16,018 nt of DNA from an uncultured Rikenellaceae bacterium (lineage in GTDB: Bacteria; Bacteroidota; Bacteroidia; Bacteroidales; Rikenellaceae), in assembly GCA_904501625.1 (NCBI GenBank), contig CAJGBR010000036.1:1-16018 (forward strand), in the 5' to 3' direction. The position numbers and the translations under genes are program-made. The notes under the pieces were generated by a model that saw nothing but the letters and a program-made list of their open reading frames with translations, did no database searches and had not been told where the DNA came from. Positions 1 to 7,565 of the stretch are shown here, piece by piece (positions within the stretch are counted from its first letter, which is position 1; every line of letters starts with the position of its first letter).

Positions 1-1809
1 ATTTTGTTTTGCAATCTTTACACCATACTCAAGGGAAGCACTATGCAGTTTGAAATCCTCGGTAAAATAACTTTGGTCAGTAGTTGTGAAACGTTTTCCA
101 GTGTAACCCCAATAGTAGTTGAAAGTCAGATTTTTATATTGGGATGTTAGATTTATGTTCCATTTGTGGCGTGGAACATACGGCAGTTGAACTCCGACAG
201 ATGCATCTCCTTCAAATGAAGCTTTGCGGTTTGCTGCATCGGTGTAGGTATAGTTGAAGACCACACGCGAAGAAAGTTTTCCGATGTGGAATAATGATTC
301 TATCGAGGTCTCAACTCCTTGAGAACGAACCCGATTTAAATTGCGAGGAGTCCAATAATATCTCTCGGTCGGAAGCCAAACTATCCAATCGTCGATGTCC
401 ATTCGGAATGTCGAGAGTGAAAATTTGAAAAACATTCCAGACAGAGGAACTGTTAATTTGAGTGTGAGGTCTTGTGAAATCCCTTGTTCGGGATTGAGGT
501 CAGGATTGCCACCGGGTTGCCAATATAGGTCGTTTAGGGTGGGGGCGTGATAATTATAAGCAATGTTGGTTGACAGACTTAGGTATTGTGGAATGATGCT
601 CAATTCTGCACCGAGTGACCCCGTAGGCATATAATGGTCATCAAAGGTTGAGAAACGGAATGCAAATTCGGTTGAAAGTCTGTCAGATGGTTTCCAACGA
701 GTCGAACTGCCGAGAGTTAGTGTATAACGGTCGACATTAGAGTATCGGTAAGCATCATTTATATCGGCCCGACCTTGTACAGAAAGTCGGTAACTGACCT
801 TTTTGTTTATGTGTGATGTGTAGTTGCCATCAATCAGAAATGTGTTTATTTTGTTATTTTCATACTGATCGCCGAGACCATTCATATCACGTTCGTATTT
901 TAGATTCTCTAATAGCCACGAGCCTCTGATGGTCAGTTGTCCGCCTAACAGAGGACGTCTCAATGACAGTGTCGAACGTAGTGAAAAGTCTTGCTGATAT
1001 TCGGCTGATTTGGCTGATACGACAATTGGTTGCGGAAGTGAACGGTCACTCCACATAGCCCAAATATCAGCTGTGATGATGTTTTTTTTAACTTGAGTTG
1101 AAAACTGTTGCATTGCACCTAAGTTCTTGTAATCGCTACCTGTACGGTTAGCGTAGAACGGATCCTTGCTGAGTACCTTATTCAGAAACTTAAAATCATT
1201 ATCAGAGGATTGATACCACACTCTGGTTGATGATTTGATGCGATTAAAAGTGTAACCTGCGGAAAATCCGTAGGTCTGAGTATTGTTTGAACCATATTCG
1301 ATTAATGTCTCTATATCACGCGAGTTGACTGCACTCTCAAGCAGTATGGTGCCACCCAATACGTTGCCCATTCCTGCCGGATCGGCAGCTCCGAGTGACA
1401 GAGAGACTCGTTCCAGAAAGAAGGTCGGAATAGATGAGAAATCAAATCCGCTGACCATTGATGAATTGATAGGCATTCCGTTCCATATAACCTGAGTGTG
1501 GTTAGATGAAGTGCCTCTGATTGAGGCTGTGGCCAGCGAACCTCGTCCCATACTCTTGATGTAGATAGCAGAATTTGTTGCTAAAACTTCACCTAAATCA
1601 CGGCTACGACCAGATTGCAAAGTCATTTTTCCGAGATGAATTTGTTTTTGTCCGACTGAACTAATATCTTTATCAATGATGGTGGAGTCTTTCACAATGG
1701 CCTCTTTGGCTTTGAATATAGTCTCAGTCAAACTTTGAGCCTGAATCGGATTGGTACTACACAATGCCGAAATTATGGCGATTATGGTGATTGTTACGAG
1801 TGTTTTCAT
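1..1809 (-). CDS. TonB-dependent outer-membrane receptor (C-terminus cut by window edge)
   Basis: Outer-membrane receptor that would import a scarce ligand using TonB energy. I translated the minus strand from the ATG at 1809; the frame stays open for 603 codons to base 1, so the last barrel strands and the stop lie outside. Residues 1-25 form a signal peptide (MKTLVTITIIAI..., ending IQAQ). A plug domain follows at about 60-160, with LGEVLATNSAIYIKS and ASIRGTSSNHTQVIWNGMPI, the usual plug signature. The rest is alternating-strand barrel sequence, with a NPDLNPEQG motif near residue 475. It lacks the carboxypeptidase-regulatory domain of SusC-type receptors and most resembles compact BtuB-like receptors, which typically run to about 650-750 residues. 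The substrate cannot be told: no SusD, BtuG or corrinoid gene is visible. A TACCTTTG promoter element lies 5 nt ahead of the ATG, so the mRNA may be leaderless. Confidence 0.9.
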   Translation of the reverse strand, partial: MKTLVTITIIAIISALCSTNPIQAQSLTETIFKAKEAIVKDSTIIDKDISSVGQKQIHLGKMTLQSGRSRDLGEVLATNSAIYIKSMGRGSLATASIRGTSSNHTQVIWNGMPINSSMVSGFDFSSIPTFFLERVSLSLGAADPAGMGNVLGGTILLESAVNSRDIETLIEYGSNNTQTYGFSAGYTFNRIKSSTRVWYQSSDNDFKFLNKVLSKDPFYANRTGSDYKNLGAMQQFSTQVKKNIITADIWAMWSDRSLPQPIVVSAKSAEYQQDFSLRSTLSLRRPLLGGQLTIRGSWLLENLKYERDMNGLGDQYENNKINTFLIDGNYTSHINKKVSYRLSVQGRADINDAYRYSNVDRYTLTLGSSTRWKPSDRLSTEFAFRFSTFDDHYMPTGSLGAELSIIPQYLSLSTNIAYNYHAPTLNDLYWQPGGNPDLNPEQGISQDLTLKLTVPLSGMFFKFSLSTFRMDIDDWIVWLPTERYYWTPRNLNRVRSQGVETSIESLFHIGKLSSRVVFNYTYTDAANRKASFEGDASVGVQLPYVPRHKWNINLTSQYKNLTFNYYWGYTGKRFTTTDQSYFTEDFKLHSASLEYGVKIAKQN

Positions 1810-1814
1810 AGCAA

Positions 1815-1845
1815 CAAAGGTAATTTTTTTTGATGTAATTTTAAA
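1815..1845 (-). promoter_or_regulatory. Bacteroidota-type promoter for the TonB-dependent receptor
   Basis: On the minus strand, TACCTTTG (1822-1815) matches the phylum's -7 box TAnnTTTG exactly. A weaker TTTA (1845-1842) lies 19 nt upstream, in the place of the -33 TTTG. Only 5 nt separate the -7 box from the ATG, so transcription probably starts at or beside the start codon. Confidence 0.6.
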
Positions 1846-1917
1846 TAAATATTTTTTATTACACAATAATCCACATAGTCTAAACGTTTGAGATGTAAAA
1901 CTAAAACTATTTAATTT

Positions 1918-2409
1918 ATGAGAAAAATTTTCTTATTGTTCGCAATGTCTACATTGCTGATATCTTATGCAACTGCACAAGAGAATATGATGTCGTTGGT
2001 GAAATCCCAACATTTCCAGTTTATTGCAACTGGTATTAATTCATCTCTGATAAGTGAATATCCTCAATTTTCTTCGATGAATATGGATGGATATAGTATA
2101 GAGGTGACAAAAAAATATCTCGATTGTAAATTGCCATTCGTGGGACGAGTTTACCGAAATGGAATGAACGAACATCATATCGAAGTTTATGCATCGAAAT
2201 ACACGTATGAGTATAAGGTGGTTAAGCGTCGAAAGACAACGGATATCATAGTAAAGATGTCGGCTCTGAGCAATGATGGAGGTGATAAACTTAACTTTAC
2301 TCTGGTTATTAGTGAATCGGGTCGTGCTGTTTTGACCGTAGTGAGCAACAATCGTGAAACGGTAACTTATTACGGAACCGTTTACCCGTATAAATTATAC
2401 AAAAAATAG
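1918..2409 (+). CDS. Secreted DUF4251-family protein
   Basis: 163-residue exported protein of unknown function. Residues 1-20 are a signal peptide (MRKIFLLFAMSTLLISYATA, cut before QEN). The mature part resembles DUF4251 proteins of Bacteroidota: an N-terminal F-x-F segment, a YPQF-SSMNMDGYSIEV stretch, then LPFVGRVYRNG (family pattern LPYFGRAY), and a final run of beta strands ending TVVSNNRETVTYYGTVYP. No lipobox cysteine follows the signal peptide, so it is probably periplasmic or surface-bound rather than a lipoprotein. It is transcribed divergently from the receptor at 1-1809 and ends at a hairpin shared with the converging operon. No exact TAnnTTTG box was found upstream; AACGTTTG near 1882 is one base off. 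The family assignment is from remembered motifs, not a profile search. Confidence 0.78.
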   Translation: MRKIFLLFAMSTLLISYATAQENMMSLVKSQHFQFIATGINSSLISEYPQFSSMNMDGYSIEVTKKYLDCKLPFVGRVYRNGMNEHHIEVYASKYTYEYKVVKRRKTTDIIVKMSALSNDGGDKLNFTLVISESGRAVLTVVSNNRETVTYYGTVYPYKLYKK

Positions 2410-2449
2410 AGTGTGAGCAGTATTTAATGTAAAGTGTAAAAAGAATAAT

Positions 2450-2483
2450 TTCCCCACGTCAGAATGTTGATGTGGGGAATTTT
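2450..2483. terminator. Bidirectional hairpin terminator between convergent genes
   Basis: A 12-bp stem (TTCCCCACGTCA at 2450-2461 with TGATGTGGGGAA at 2468-2479, one G-T pair) closes a 6-nt loop. It is followed by TTTTAT on the plus strand and preceded by an A-rich stretch that gives U-rich RNA on the minus strand. It lies between the stop of the DUF4251 gene (2409) and the stop of the TPM gene (2513), so it can serve both. Confidence 0.8.
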
Positions 2484-2512
2484 ATATCGATTATATTAGA
2501 GTATGTAGTCAA

Positions 2513-3313
2513 CTACCACGAGCCTCCGGCTCCACCTCCTCCAGTGAATCCTCCGCCAAACCCACCAAATCCTCCTCCGCCTCCGGAGAATCCGTCAAAA
2601 CCTCCGAATCCGCCACCACGGTGACTGCCCATAAATGGAAAACCTCCAATAAATATCGGTGGAATTACACGGTCGCCACTTGACGAGATTACTTGTCGCT
2701 GACCACGTCTGCGTGTGAGTGATGAGAGTATCGAAATGAGTACAAAAAACAAGACAAAAAGAAATAATGGATTGATTCTTCTGCCTTTATTCCTTATGTA
2801 TGATTTTATGGAATACTCTCCTGAGGCAAGTTGCATTATCGTTTCTGTTGCATTGTCAAGTCCTGTGAAATAGTTATTGGTCTTGAATGCGGGAATCAAT
2901 TCATAGTCAACAATCCGTCCTGCCATAGCATCAGGTATGGCTCCTTCGAGTCCGTAACCCGTAGCAATAAACACCTCTCCACGAGATGCTTTTTGTGGAG
3001 GCTTTACCAATATTAACACTCCGTTGTTGTGTTGTTTCGAGCCGATTCCCCATTTGTCAAATAATTTTGCAGCATAGTCGCTGATTGATGTGTTATCTAA
3101 ATCGGTGATTGTGACAATGGCTATCTGGTTAGATGTCGAATCGGAAAACGATGAGAGTTTATGCTCAAGATAGGCAATCTGGCGAGTAGTCAGAATGCCT
3201 GCAAAATCATTGACCAATCTTGGTGGAGTCGGACGTGCAGGTAGATTCTGACCATAGACTGCCAAACTGACAATGATGCTCAACAAACAGACAATGAGTT
3301 GTTTGACCTTCAT
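2513..3313 (-). CDS. TPM-domain membrane protein with glycine-rich tail (YgcG-like)
   Basis: 266-residue envelope protein of the TPM (TPM_phosphatase, formerly DUF477) family. Residues 1-21 are a signal peptide ending VYGQ. The TPM domain covers about 30-165: VNDFAGILT, then QIAIVTITDLDN, FDKWGIGSKQHNNGVLILV and the signature FIATGYGLEGAIPDAMAGRIV. A membrane helix follows at about 181-200, then a basic RRRGQR stop-transfer patch. The last 35 residues are nearly all Gly/Phe and end GGAGGSW, as is usual in this family. The topology suggests a periplasmic TPM domain and cytoplasmic tail. The family is linked in the literature to photosystem repair in plants and to weak phosphatase activity; its role in this phylum is not established. 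It starts 3 nt after the stop of the ACT-domain gene, so the two are co-transcribed. Confidence 0.9.
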   Translation of the reverse strand: MKVKQLIVCLLSIIVSLAVYGQNLPARPTPPRLVNDFAGILTTRQIAYLEHKLSSFSDSTSNQIAIVTITDLDNTSISDYAAKLFDKWGIGSKQHNNGVLILVKPPQKASRGEVFIATGYGLEGAIPDAMAGRIVDYELIPAFKTNNYFTGLDNATETIMQLASGEYSIKSYIRNKGRRINPLFLFVLFFVLISILSSLTRRRGQRQVISSSGDRVIPPIFIGGFPFMGSHRGGGFGGFDGFSGGGGGFGGFGGGFTGGGGAGGSW

Positions 3314-3316
3314 AGA

Positions 3317-3994
3317 CTATAAAATATTGTCGTCTGAATTTTGTTTTGTTCTCATCAGAATCGAGAACGCACGATGTATATCCTTATTATTCAGAATAAC
3401 AGTAAACTCGTTTGTGGTACTGATGACTTCGGCAATATTAATGCTGTCCCAAGCCAACTCTTTGAAAATGTAGTAATAAACCCCAGGACATACCGTATTG
3501 TCTTCAGGCAACTTTACGGTTATCGATGAGAGATTATTCTTTTTTGCCAAACATTTTTCTTCAGCAAATATTCTTTCGACAAGTTCGGCTATTGATGAAC
3601 TAACGACAAGAGTCGTTTCGTAAATTCCTTGTGAGAATGTGCAGAATACATCTTTCATTGAGTGTACGCGATCAAGAAGTTTGGCTTGTGCTTCGAACAT
3701 TGTTGGTGAATTGGCGAATGCATAATCGGCCAGATTTGATCTGACAATAATGTCTCCGATATTGCTGACAACGTTGCGGAACTTCATTGTCGATATTAGT
3801 TTCATTCTCGGAATAAGACGATTGAGTGCCATAATGACGGCACTGTCATTTATCTGTTTGTCAACAAGTTTTTCGATTTCAGGTTTCAGACTTCTTGCCA
3901 ATGCCGATAAGTTTACCAATCCATTGACTAATGCATCTTCGAGAAAAGGCTTCTTTTTAATGATCTCTTCTACGGCACTCGGTATGGTCATCAT
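3317..3994 (-). CDS. ACT-domain protein with helical N-terminal region
   Basis: 225-residue soluble protein, first gene of a two-gene operon with the TPM protein. Residues 155-215 look like an ACT domain, the small ligand-binding fold of amino-acid-regulated enzymes: SSITVKLPEDN, PGVYYYIFKELAWDSINIAEVIST, then FTVILNNKDIHRAFSIL. That segment resembles the C-terminal ACT repeats of aspartate kinases, and relatives are sometimes labelled that way, but no kinase domain is present. Residues 1-150 are mostly helical; 5-60 (IPSAVEEIIKKKPFLEDAL..., ARSLKPEIEKLV) resemble a small winged-helix or helical bundle. It has no signal peptide or membrane helix. A regulator sensing a small molecule is a reasonable inference, but the ligand is unknown. 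The start could be either of two adjacent ATGs (3994 or 3991). A possible promoter box, TAATTTTG (4079-4072 on the minus strand), lacks a matching -33 box. Confidence 0.72.
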   Translation of the reverse strand: MMTIPSAVEEIIKKKPFLEDALVNGLVNLSALARSLKPEIEKLVDKQINDSAVIMALNRLIPRMKLISTMKFRNVVSNIGDIIVRSNLADYAFANSPTMFEAQAKLLDRVHSMKDVFCTFSQGIYETTLVVSSSIAELVERIFAEEKCLAKKNNLSSITVKLPEDNTVCPGVYYYIFKELAWDSINIAEVISTTNEFTVILNNKDIHRAFSILMRTKQNSDDNIL

Positions 3995-4189
3995 AGCAAA
4001 TCAGATATTTTTAATAAAACAACGTTTTTTATTTAAATTATTCGCAAATTAAACCAGAATTTGTGAAATTTCAAAATTAATGTTGTAAAATGTGAAATGT
4101 GCTTGTTTGATGTGATTTTTTTGTAAAAATTAAACTGTAGTAAAGATTGCTACGTTAGTGGTTAATATGCGAGTGTAAATTGGTGAAAT

Positions 4190-4221
4190 TTTGATTTTGC
4201 AAAATTTTTACACTAAATTTG
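4190..4221 (+). promoter_or_regulatory. Bacteroidota-type promoter for the UPF0104 gene
   Basis: TTTG at 4190-4193 and TAAATTTG at 4214-4221 match the -33 and -7 boxes exactly, with the ideal 20-nt gap. The ATG at 4228 is only 6 nt beyond, so the transcript is likely leaderless. This also argues against the in-frame TTG at 4219, which lies inside the -7 box. Confidence 0.75.
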
Positions 4222-4227
4222 CATATT

Positions 4228-5304
4228 ATGAGTAATGAAAAACAGAATGATTGGGCCTTATTAAGTAAAATAAGACCATCACACGCGATTTTCCCTGTCT
4301 TAATCGGACTGGGTGTAATCGGGTATATGTTGTATCGAGATTTTGATCCTTCGGTTTTCAATAACATATCATTCACATTTAAATCATTTCTGGCAATTGT
4401 CGTAGCACTCCTGTGTATGTTTGGTCGTGATTTGGGGTATGTTATCCGAATCCGAGTGCTGAGCAACAACGAATTGTCCTGGAAAAGGGCTTTTCGTATA
4501 ATTATGCTTTGGGAGTTCACCTCGGCAATTACACCCTCTGCTGTGGGGGGAACATCTGTCGCCGTAGTGTACGTAAACCGTGAAGGTATCAAACTTGGTA
4601 GAAGTTCTGCTATTGTACTTATGACATCGTTTCTGGACGAATTGTATTTTATTGTGATGTTTCCGCTGGTAGTGTTGCTAGCTGGAAGTGCCAACTTGTT
4701 CAATATAAGTACACTCTCGGCAGATGCTATCGGAATGGGAGTCGTGTCGATTGTTCTGATTGCTTATTCATTGAAATTTGCATATGTATTGCTGATTTCC
4801 TATGGATTGTTTATTAATCCTCAGGGTATTAAATGGCTGCTCGTAAAGATATTTAGTCTGCCGTTTCTGAAAAAATGGAGAGCCGGTGCAGAAAAAACAG
4901 GTGATGATATTATTGTCGCATCTCAAGAGTTTAAACAGAAAAATGTAAAATTCTGGATTAGAGCTATTTTGTCGACCTTCTTGTCGTGGAGTTCGAGATA
5001 CCTTGTGGCTAATGCATTGATTGTAGCTTTCTTCGCAGTAAGCGATCATTTTGTTCTGTTTGCCCGACAATTGGTTATATGGATTATGATGCTCGTAATG
5101 CCAACACCCGGAGGTAGTGGTTTTGCTGAATATATATTTACATATTTCTGTGGAGATATGATTATTACAGATCCTGGTATGAAGATGGCAGCTGCTACTC
5201 TGATATCTCTGTTGTGGCGATTGGTAACATATTACCCATACCTTTTGATAGGAGCAATTATCTTCCCTAGATGGGTGGTGAAACTAATCACAAGAAAAAA
5301 TTAA
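4228..5304 (+). CDS. UPF0104 / LPG-synthase-TM family integral membrane protein (flippase-like)
   Basis: 358-residue inner-membrane protein made almost entirely of hydrophobic helices, roughly eight. It matches the family named for the transmembrane half of lysylphosphatidylglycerol synthase (MprF), also called UPF0104 or flippase-like. Landmarks are SWKRAFRIIMLWEFTSAITPSAVGGTS near residues 86-110 and VMPTPGGSGFAEYIF near 290-304, the two conserved Gly/Pro loops. It lacks the cytoplasmic aminoacyl-transferase half of MprF, so lipid lysinylation should not be assumed; movement of a lipid or isoprenoid-linked compound is a common inference. I chose the ATG at 4228 because the earlier in-frame TTG (4219) sits in the promoter's -7 box. 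It is divergent from the ACT/TPM operon. No hairpin terminator is visible before the tRNA promoter at 5323. Confidence 0.87.
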   Translation: MSNEKQNDWALLSKIRPSHAIFPVLIGLGVIGYMLYRDFDPSVFNNISFTFKSFLAIVVALLCMFGRDLGYVIRIRVLSNNELSWKRAFRIIMLWEFTSAITPSAVGGTSVAVVYVNREGIKLGRSSAIVLMTSFLDELYFIVMFPLVVLLAGSANLFNISTLSADAIGMGVVSIVLIAYSLKFAYVLLISYGLFINPQGIKWLLVKIFSLPFLKKWRAGAEKTGDDIIVASQEFKQKNVKFWIRAILSTFLSWSSRYLVANALIVAFFAVSDHFVLFARQLVIWIMMLVMPTPGGSGFAEYIFTYFCGDMIITDPGMKMAAATLISLLWRLVTYYPYLLIGAIIFPRWVVKLITRKN

Positions 5305-5322
5305 AAATAATTTCAAAAAAAA

Positions 5323-5354
5323 TTTGGTAAATTAAAATATTCTCTTTACCTTTG
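5323..5354 (+). promoter_or_regulatory. Promoter of tRNA-Val
   Basis: TTTG at 5323-5326 and TACCTTTG at 5347-5354 are perfect -33 and -7 boxes with 20 nt between. The tRNA begins 17 nt past the -7 box, leaving a leader of about 10 nt. Confidence 0.8.
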
Positions 5355-5371
5355 CACCGTCAAAATGGGAG

Positions 5372-5446
5372 GGGAGTATAGCTCAGCTGGTTCAGAGCAT
5401 CTGCCTTACAAGCAGAGGGTCCGCGGTTCGAATCCGTGTGCTCCCA
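5372..5446 (+). tRNA. tRNA-Val (anticodon UAC)
   Basis: 75-nt cloverleaf read by eye. The acceptor stem GGGAGTA pairs with TGCTCCC (one T-G pair), with discriminator A at 5446. The D stem is GCTC/GAGC. The anticodon stem TCTGC/GCAGA encloses CTTACAA, which puts TAC at positions 34-36. The T arm is CGCGG-TTCGAAT-CCGTG. The CCA end is not encoded (the gene is followed by CAG). It has its own promoter and terminator, so it is a single-gene transcript. Confidence 0.97.
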
Positions 5447-5452
5447 CAGAAG

Positions 5453-5486
5453 AAAAACGACTTACAGTGATGTAGGTCGTTTTTTT
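5453..5486 (+). terminator. Intrinsic terminator of tRNA-Val
   Basis: A 14-bp stem (5453-5466 with 5471-5484, one T-G pair) closes a GTGA tetraloop, and its 3' side runs into seven T residues (5480-5486). It starts 7 nt after the tRNA. Confidence 0.88.
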
Positions 5487-5808
5487 ATAATACGGAATTA
5501 TCTAGTTCCGCTGTTCAATTCGAATGAAATCAATCTGTCATTGTTAATGACTACACACGTTGTGTGTCTAAATTAGATTTGTCCGATTTATTAGAATCGG
5601 TTGTAAACTCGTCGACTTTCATTGGCAAGTCCTAATTGTGCAATATTTTTTGAAAATACTTTTACTACTCTTGTGCACTAAATGCTAATATTTTATAATA
5701 AATATTAGACTAATCGGAATACATATATTTTGTGATTTTAAAATTAACTATGACATAATTTGGCAGAGTGAATACCGACCTTTGTCTCATATTAAATCAC
5801 AAAATAAT
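5487..5808. promoter_or_regulatory. 322-bp non-coding stretch with three inverted repeats, upstream of the AAA+ gene
   Basis: No conserved reading frame is visible. Three short palindromes lie here: ACACAC-gtt-GTGTGT (5553-5567), CCGATT-N6-AATCGG (5583-5600) and the perfect CTAATATTT-N6-AAATATTAG (5685-5708). A smaller hairpin lies at 5493-5510. None is followed by a T tract, so they are not terminators in the plus direction. GACCTTTG (5777-5784) is one base from the -7 consensus and 24 nt ahead of the ATG; no good -33 box accompanies it. The palindromes could be operators or structured leader elements; this is inference. Confidence 0.45.
5685..5708. repeat. Perfect 9-bp inverted repeat, possible operator
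   Basis: CTAATATTT at 5685-5693 is mirrored by AAATATTAG at 5700-5708 across a 6-nt TATAAT spacer. It lies about 100 bp ahead of the ATG at 5809. Two-fold symmetry of this size suits a dimeric winged-helix or helix-turn-helix protein, but an AT-rich region can produce such symmetry by chance. Confidence 0.4.
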
Positions 5809-7491
5809 ATGAAAAGAATGACGATTAAAACGCAAACAGAATTGTCGAAGGTCAACACAGAACTGACCATTATCAAGGCAATTGAGCGTATTGTTGAAGC
5901 TGCAATCGATAGCCATCTCTCGGACGAATTTTATAACGAAACCGATGTGTATCTGCAATATCTATCGGAACGTATGAATCTGACTAAAAATCAGGCATTG
6001 TTGTTTGCTCTATTTATAGAGAAAAGTTCTTGTTATAGCATTTCAGTGAGTGATTTTGCAAAAATGGTAGATTGTATGGTTGTCAGTATGATCTCAATTA
6101 TGAGTGAGACTGATGTACTTGAAAAAAGAGGTTTGATTCGTCGCAGAAGAGTTCCAGACGGAGATGTGTCATATTGTGTTCCTGTGGAGGTCGTTGCGGC
6201 AGTTCAAAGTAATAAGGCATATGAGTTAAAACCTATCGTGTCTCTGACACTTGAGTCTTTTTATGATAATTTGTATAAAATATTCGAGAATGAAAGTTTT
6301 GAAACAGTGATTGATATAGAAAACACGTTGGATAACATAATTGGCAATAATCAGCAGTTGCATATTTGTAGCACGATTAAACAATTAAGTCTGCCACGAG
6401 ATAAGTCCTATGCTTTGTTTTTGGTGTGTGTATTTATACACTACTTTATTAATAAGAATGATGACAATATCGGAGTCTATGATTGGGAAGACTATTTCGA
6501 AAAAAAATATTACGTTCGTTCGATAATCTCTGAAATCAGAGATAAAAGTCATATCTTGGTTGAGAAAAAAATAATTGAGCTTTGCAATGATGACGGAGTG
6601 AGTGATAATGGGTACTATCATCTGACTGATTCAATTAAGGAACAACTCTTTCCTGATTTGAAAATTGTACGTAAGGATATGTTCAAATCGCGTCTGATAC
6701 CTTATAGCTCGTTTGCCGAGAAACACTTGTATTATAATTCAAATGTGCAGAGTCAGATTAATCAACTTGCAATGTTATTGCAGCCTGAATATTTTAAACA
6801 GGTGCAGACACGTCTGGTTGAGAATGGTATGAGAAAAGGGTTTGCTTGTCTGTTTTACGGAGCTCCAGGTACGGGAAAAACCGAAACTGTCAACCAATTG
6901 GCACGAATGACAGGACGTGATGTGATGATTATCGATGTTTCTGAAATTAAGAGTTGCTGGGTTGGCGAGAGCGAAAAGAATATCAAAGCCGTGTTTGACA
7001 GATACAGGCGTTGTGCAGAAAATGCTAAGGTAACACCGATATTGCTTTTTAATGAGGCAGATGCCGTATTGGGCATTAGACGAGAGGAAGCTACGCGTTC
7101 GGTTGATAAGATGGAAAACTCAATCCAGAATATCATACTGCAAGAAATGGAACAACTTGATGGAATTATGATTGCTACGACCAATCTCACTCAGAATCTG
7201 GATAAGGCTTTTGAACGTCGTTTTATATATAAGATTGAGTTTGAACGTCCATCGGTAGATGCCAGAACTCTGATTTGGCAATCGATGATTCCGGAGCTGG
7301 ACAGTGCGACGGCAACAGAACTTGCTCAACAATTTGATTTTAGTGGTGGACAGATTGAGAACATTGCCCGCAAGCGTACGGTAGATCTGATTTTAAGAGG
7401 AACAGAACCGACTGTTGAGCAACTTGCGGATTATTGTCGGACAGAAATATTGACCTCACATACCTCGGTGAGTCGTCGGGTAGGATTCTGA
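5809..7491 (+). CDS. AAA+ ATPase with N-terminal winged-helix-like region
   Basis: 560-residue cytoplasmic protein. The C-terminal third is an AAA+ module: Walker A GAPGTGKT at residues 351-358, Walker B ILLFNEAD with Asn415-Glu416, sensor-1 ATTN near 456-459, the arginine pair of FERRF at 470-471, and a small helical lid to about 550. The Walker B acidic residue before the catalytic Glu is Asn rather than Asp; I recall NEAD in relatives of this group, so it is probably a family trait. Residues about 50-135 (LFALFIEKSSCYSISVSDFAKM..., RGLIRRRRV) and 205-290 look like two winged-helix units. The combination suggests a DNA- or protein-bound remodelling ATPase; the substrate is unknown. I chose the ATG at 5809; the frame extends back to a TTG at 5782 that overlaps a promoter-like GACCTTTG. 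It stands alone, with three inverted repeats upstream and a decayed regulator downstream. Confidence 0.85.
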   Translation: MKRMTIKTQTELSKVNTELTIIKAIERIVEAAIDSHLSDEFYNETDVYLQYLSERMNLTKNQALLFALFIEKSSCYSISVSDFAKMVDCMVVSMISIMSETDVLEKRGLIRRRRVPDGDVSYCVPVEVVAAVQSNKAYELKPIVSLTLESFYDNLYKIFENESFETVIDIENTLDNIIGNNQQLHICSTIKQLSLPRDKSYALFLVCVFIHYFINKNDDNIGVYDWEDYFEKKYYVRSIISEIRDKSHILVEKKIIELCNDDGVSDNGYYHLTDSIKEQLFPDLKIVRKDMFKSRLIPYSSFAEKHLYYNSNVQSQINQLAMLLQPEYFKQVQTRLVENGMRKGFACLFYGAPGTGKTETVNQLARMTGRDVMIIDVSEIKSCWVGESEKNIKAVFDRYRRCAENAKVTPILLFNEADAVLGIRREEATRSVDKMENSIQNIILQEMEQLDGIMIATTNLTQNLDKAFERRFIYKIEFERPSVDARTLIWQSMIPELDSATATELAQQFDFSGGQIENIARKRTVDLILRGTEPTVEQLADYCRTEILTSHTSVSRRVGF

Positions 7492-7565
7492 TTGATTGCA
7501 ACTGCACATTTGTTATCCATTGTGATTTATATTGCCTTTTTTAATGGAGATTTTAGGCGAAAGAT

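Noticed and set aside
1283..1495. 70-codon plus-strand open frame
   Set aside because: Antisense to the TonB receptor plug region, whose minus-strand frame is continuous and recognisable.
2515..2625. GGA/TCC-rich repeat tract
   Set aside because: It encodes the Gly/Phe-rich tail normal for TPM proteins; low-complexity coding, not a mobile or CRISPR repeat.
4155..4703. 182-codon open frame on the minus strand
   Set aside because: It lies antisense to the well-supported UPF0104 gene, has no family likeness, and its last third reads through the promoter region.
5493..5510. Hairpin CGGAATT/AGTTCCG as a second terminator
   Set aside because: No T tract follows, and the tRNA-Val terminator just upstream is already complete.
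5782..5808. TTG start for the AAA+ ATPase
   Set aside because: It coincides with a promoter-like GACCTTTG, and an ATG follows nine codons later.
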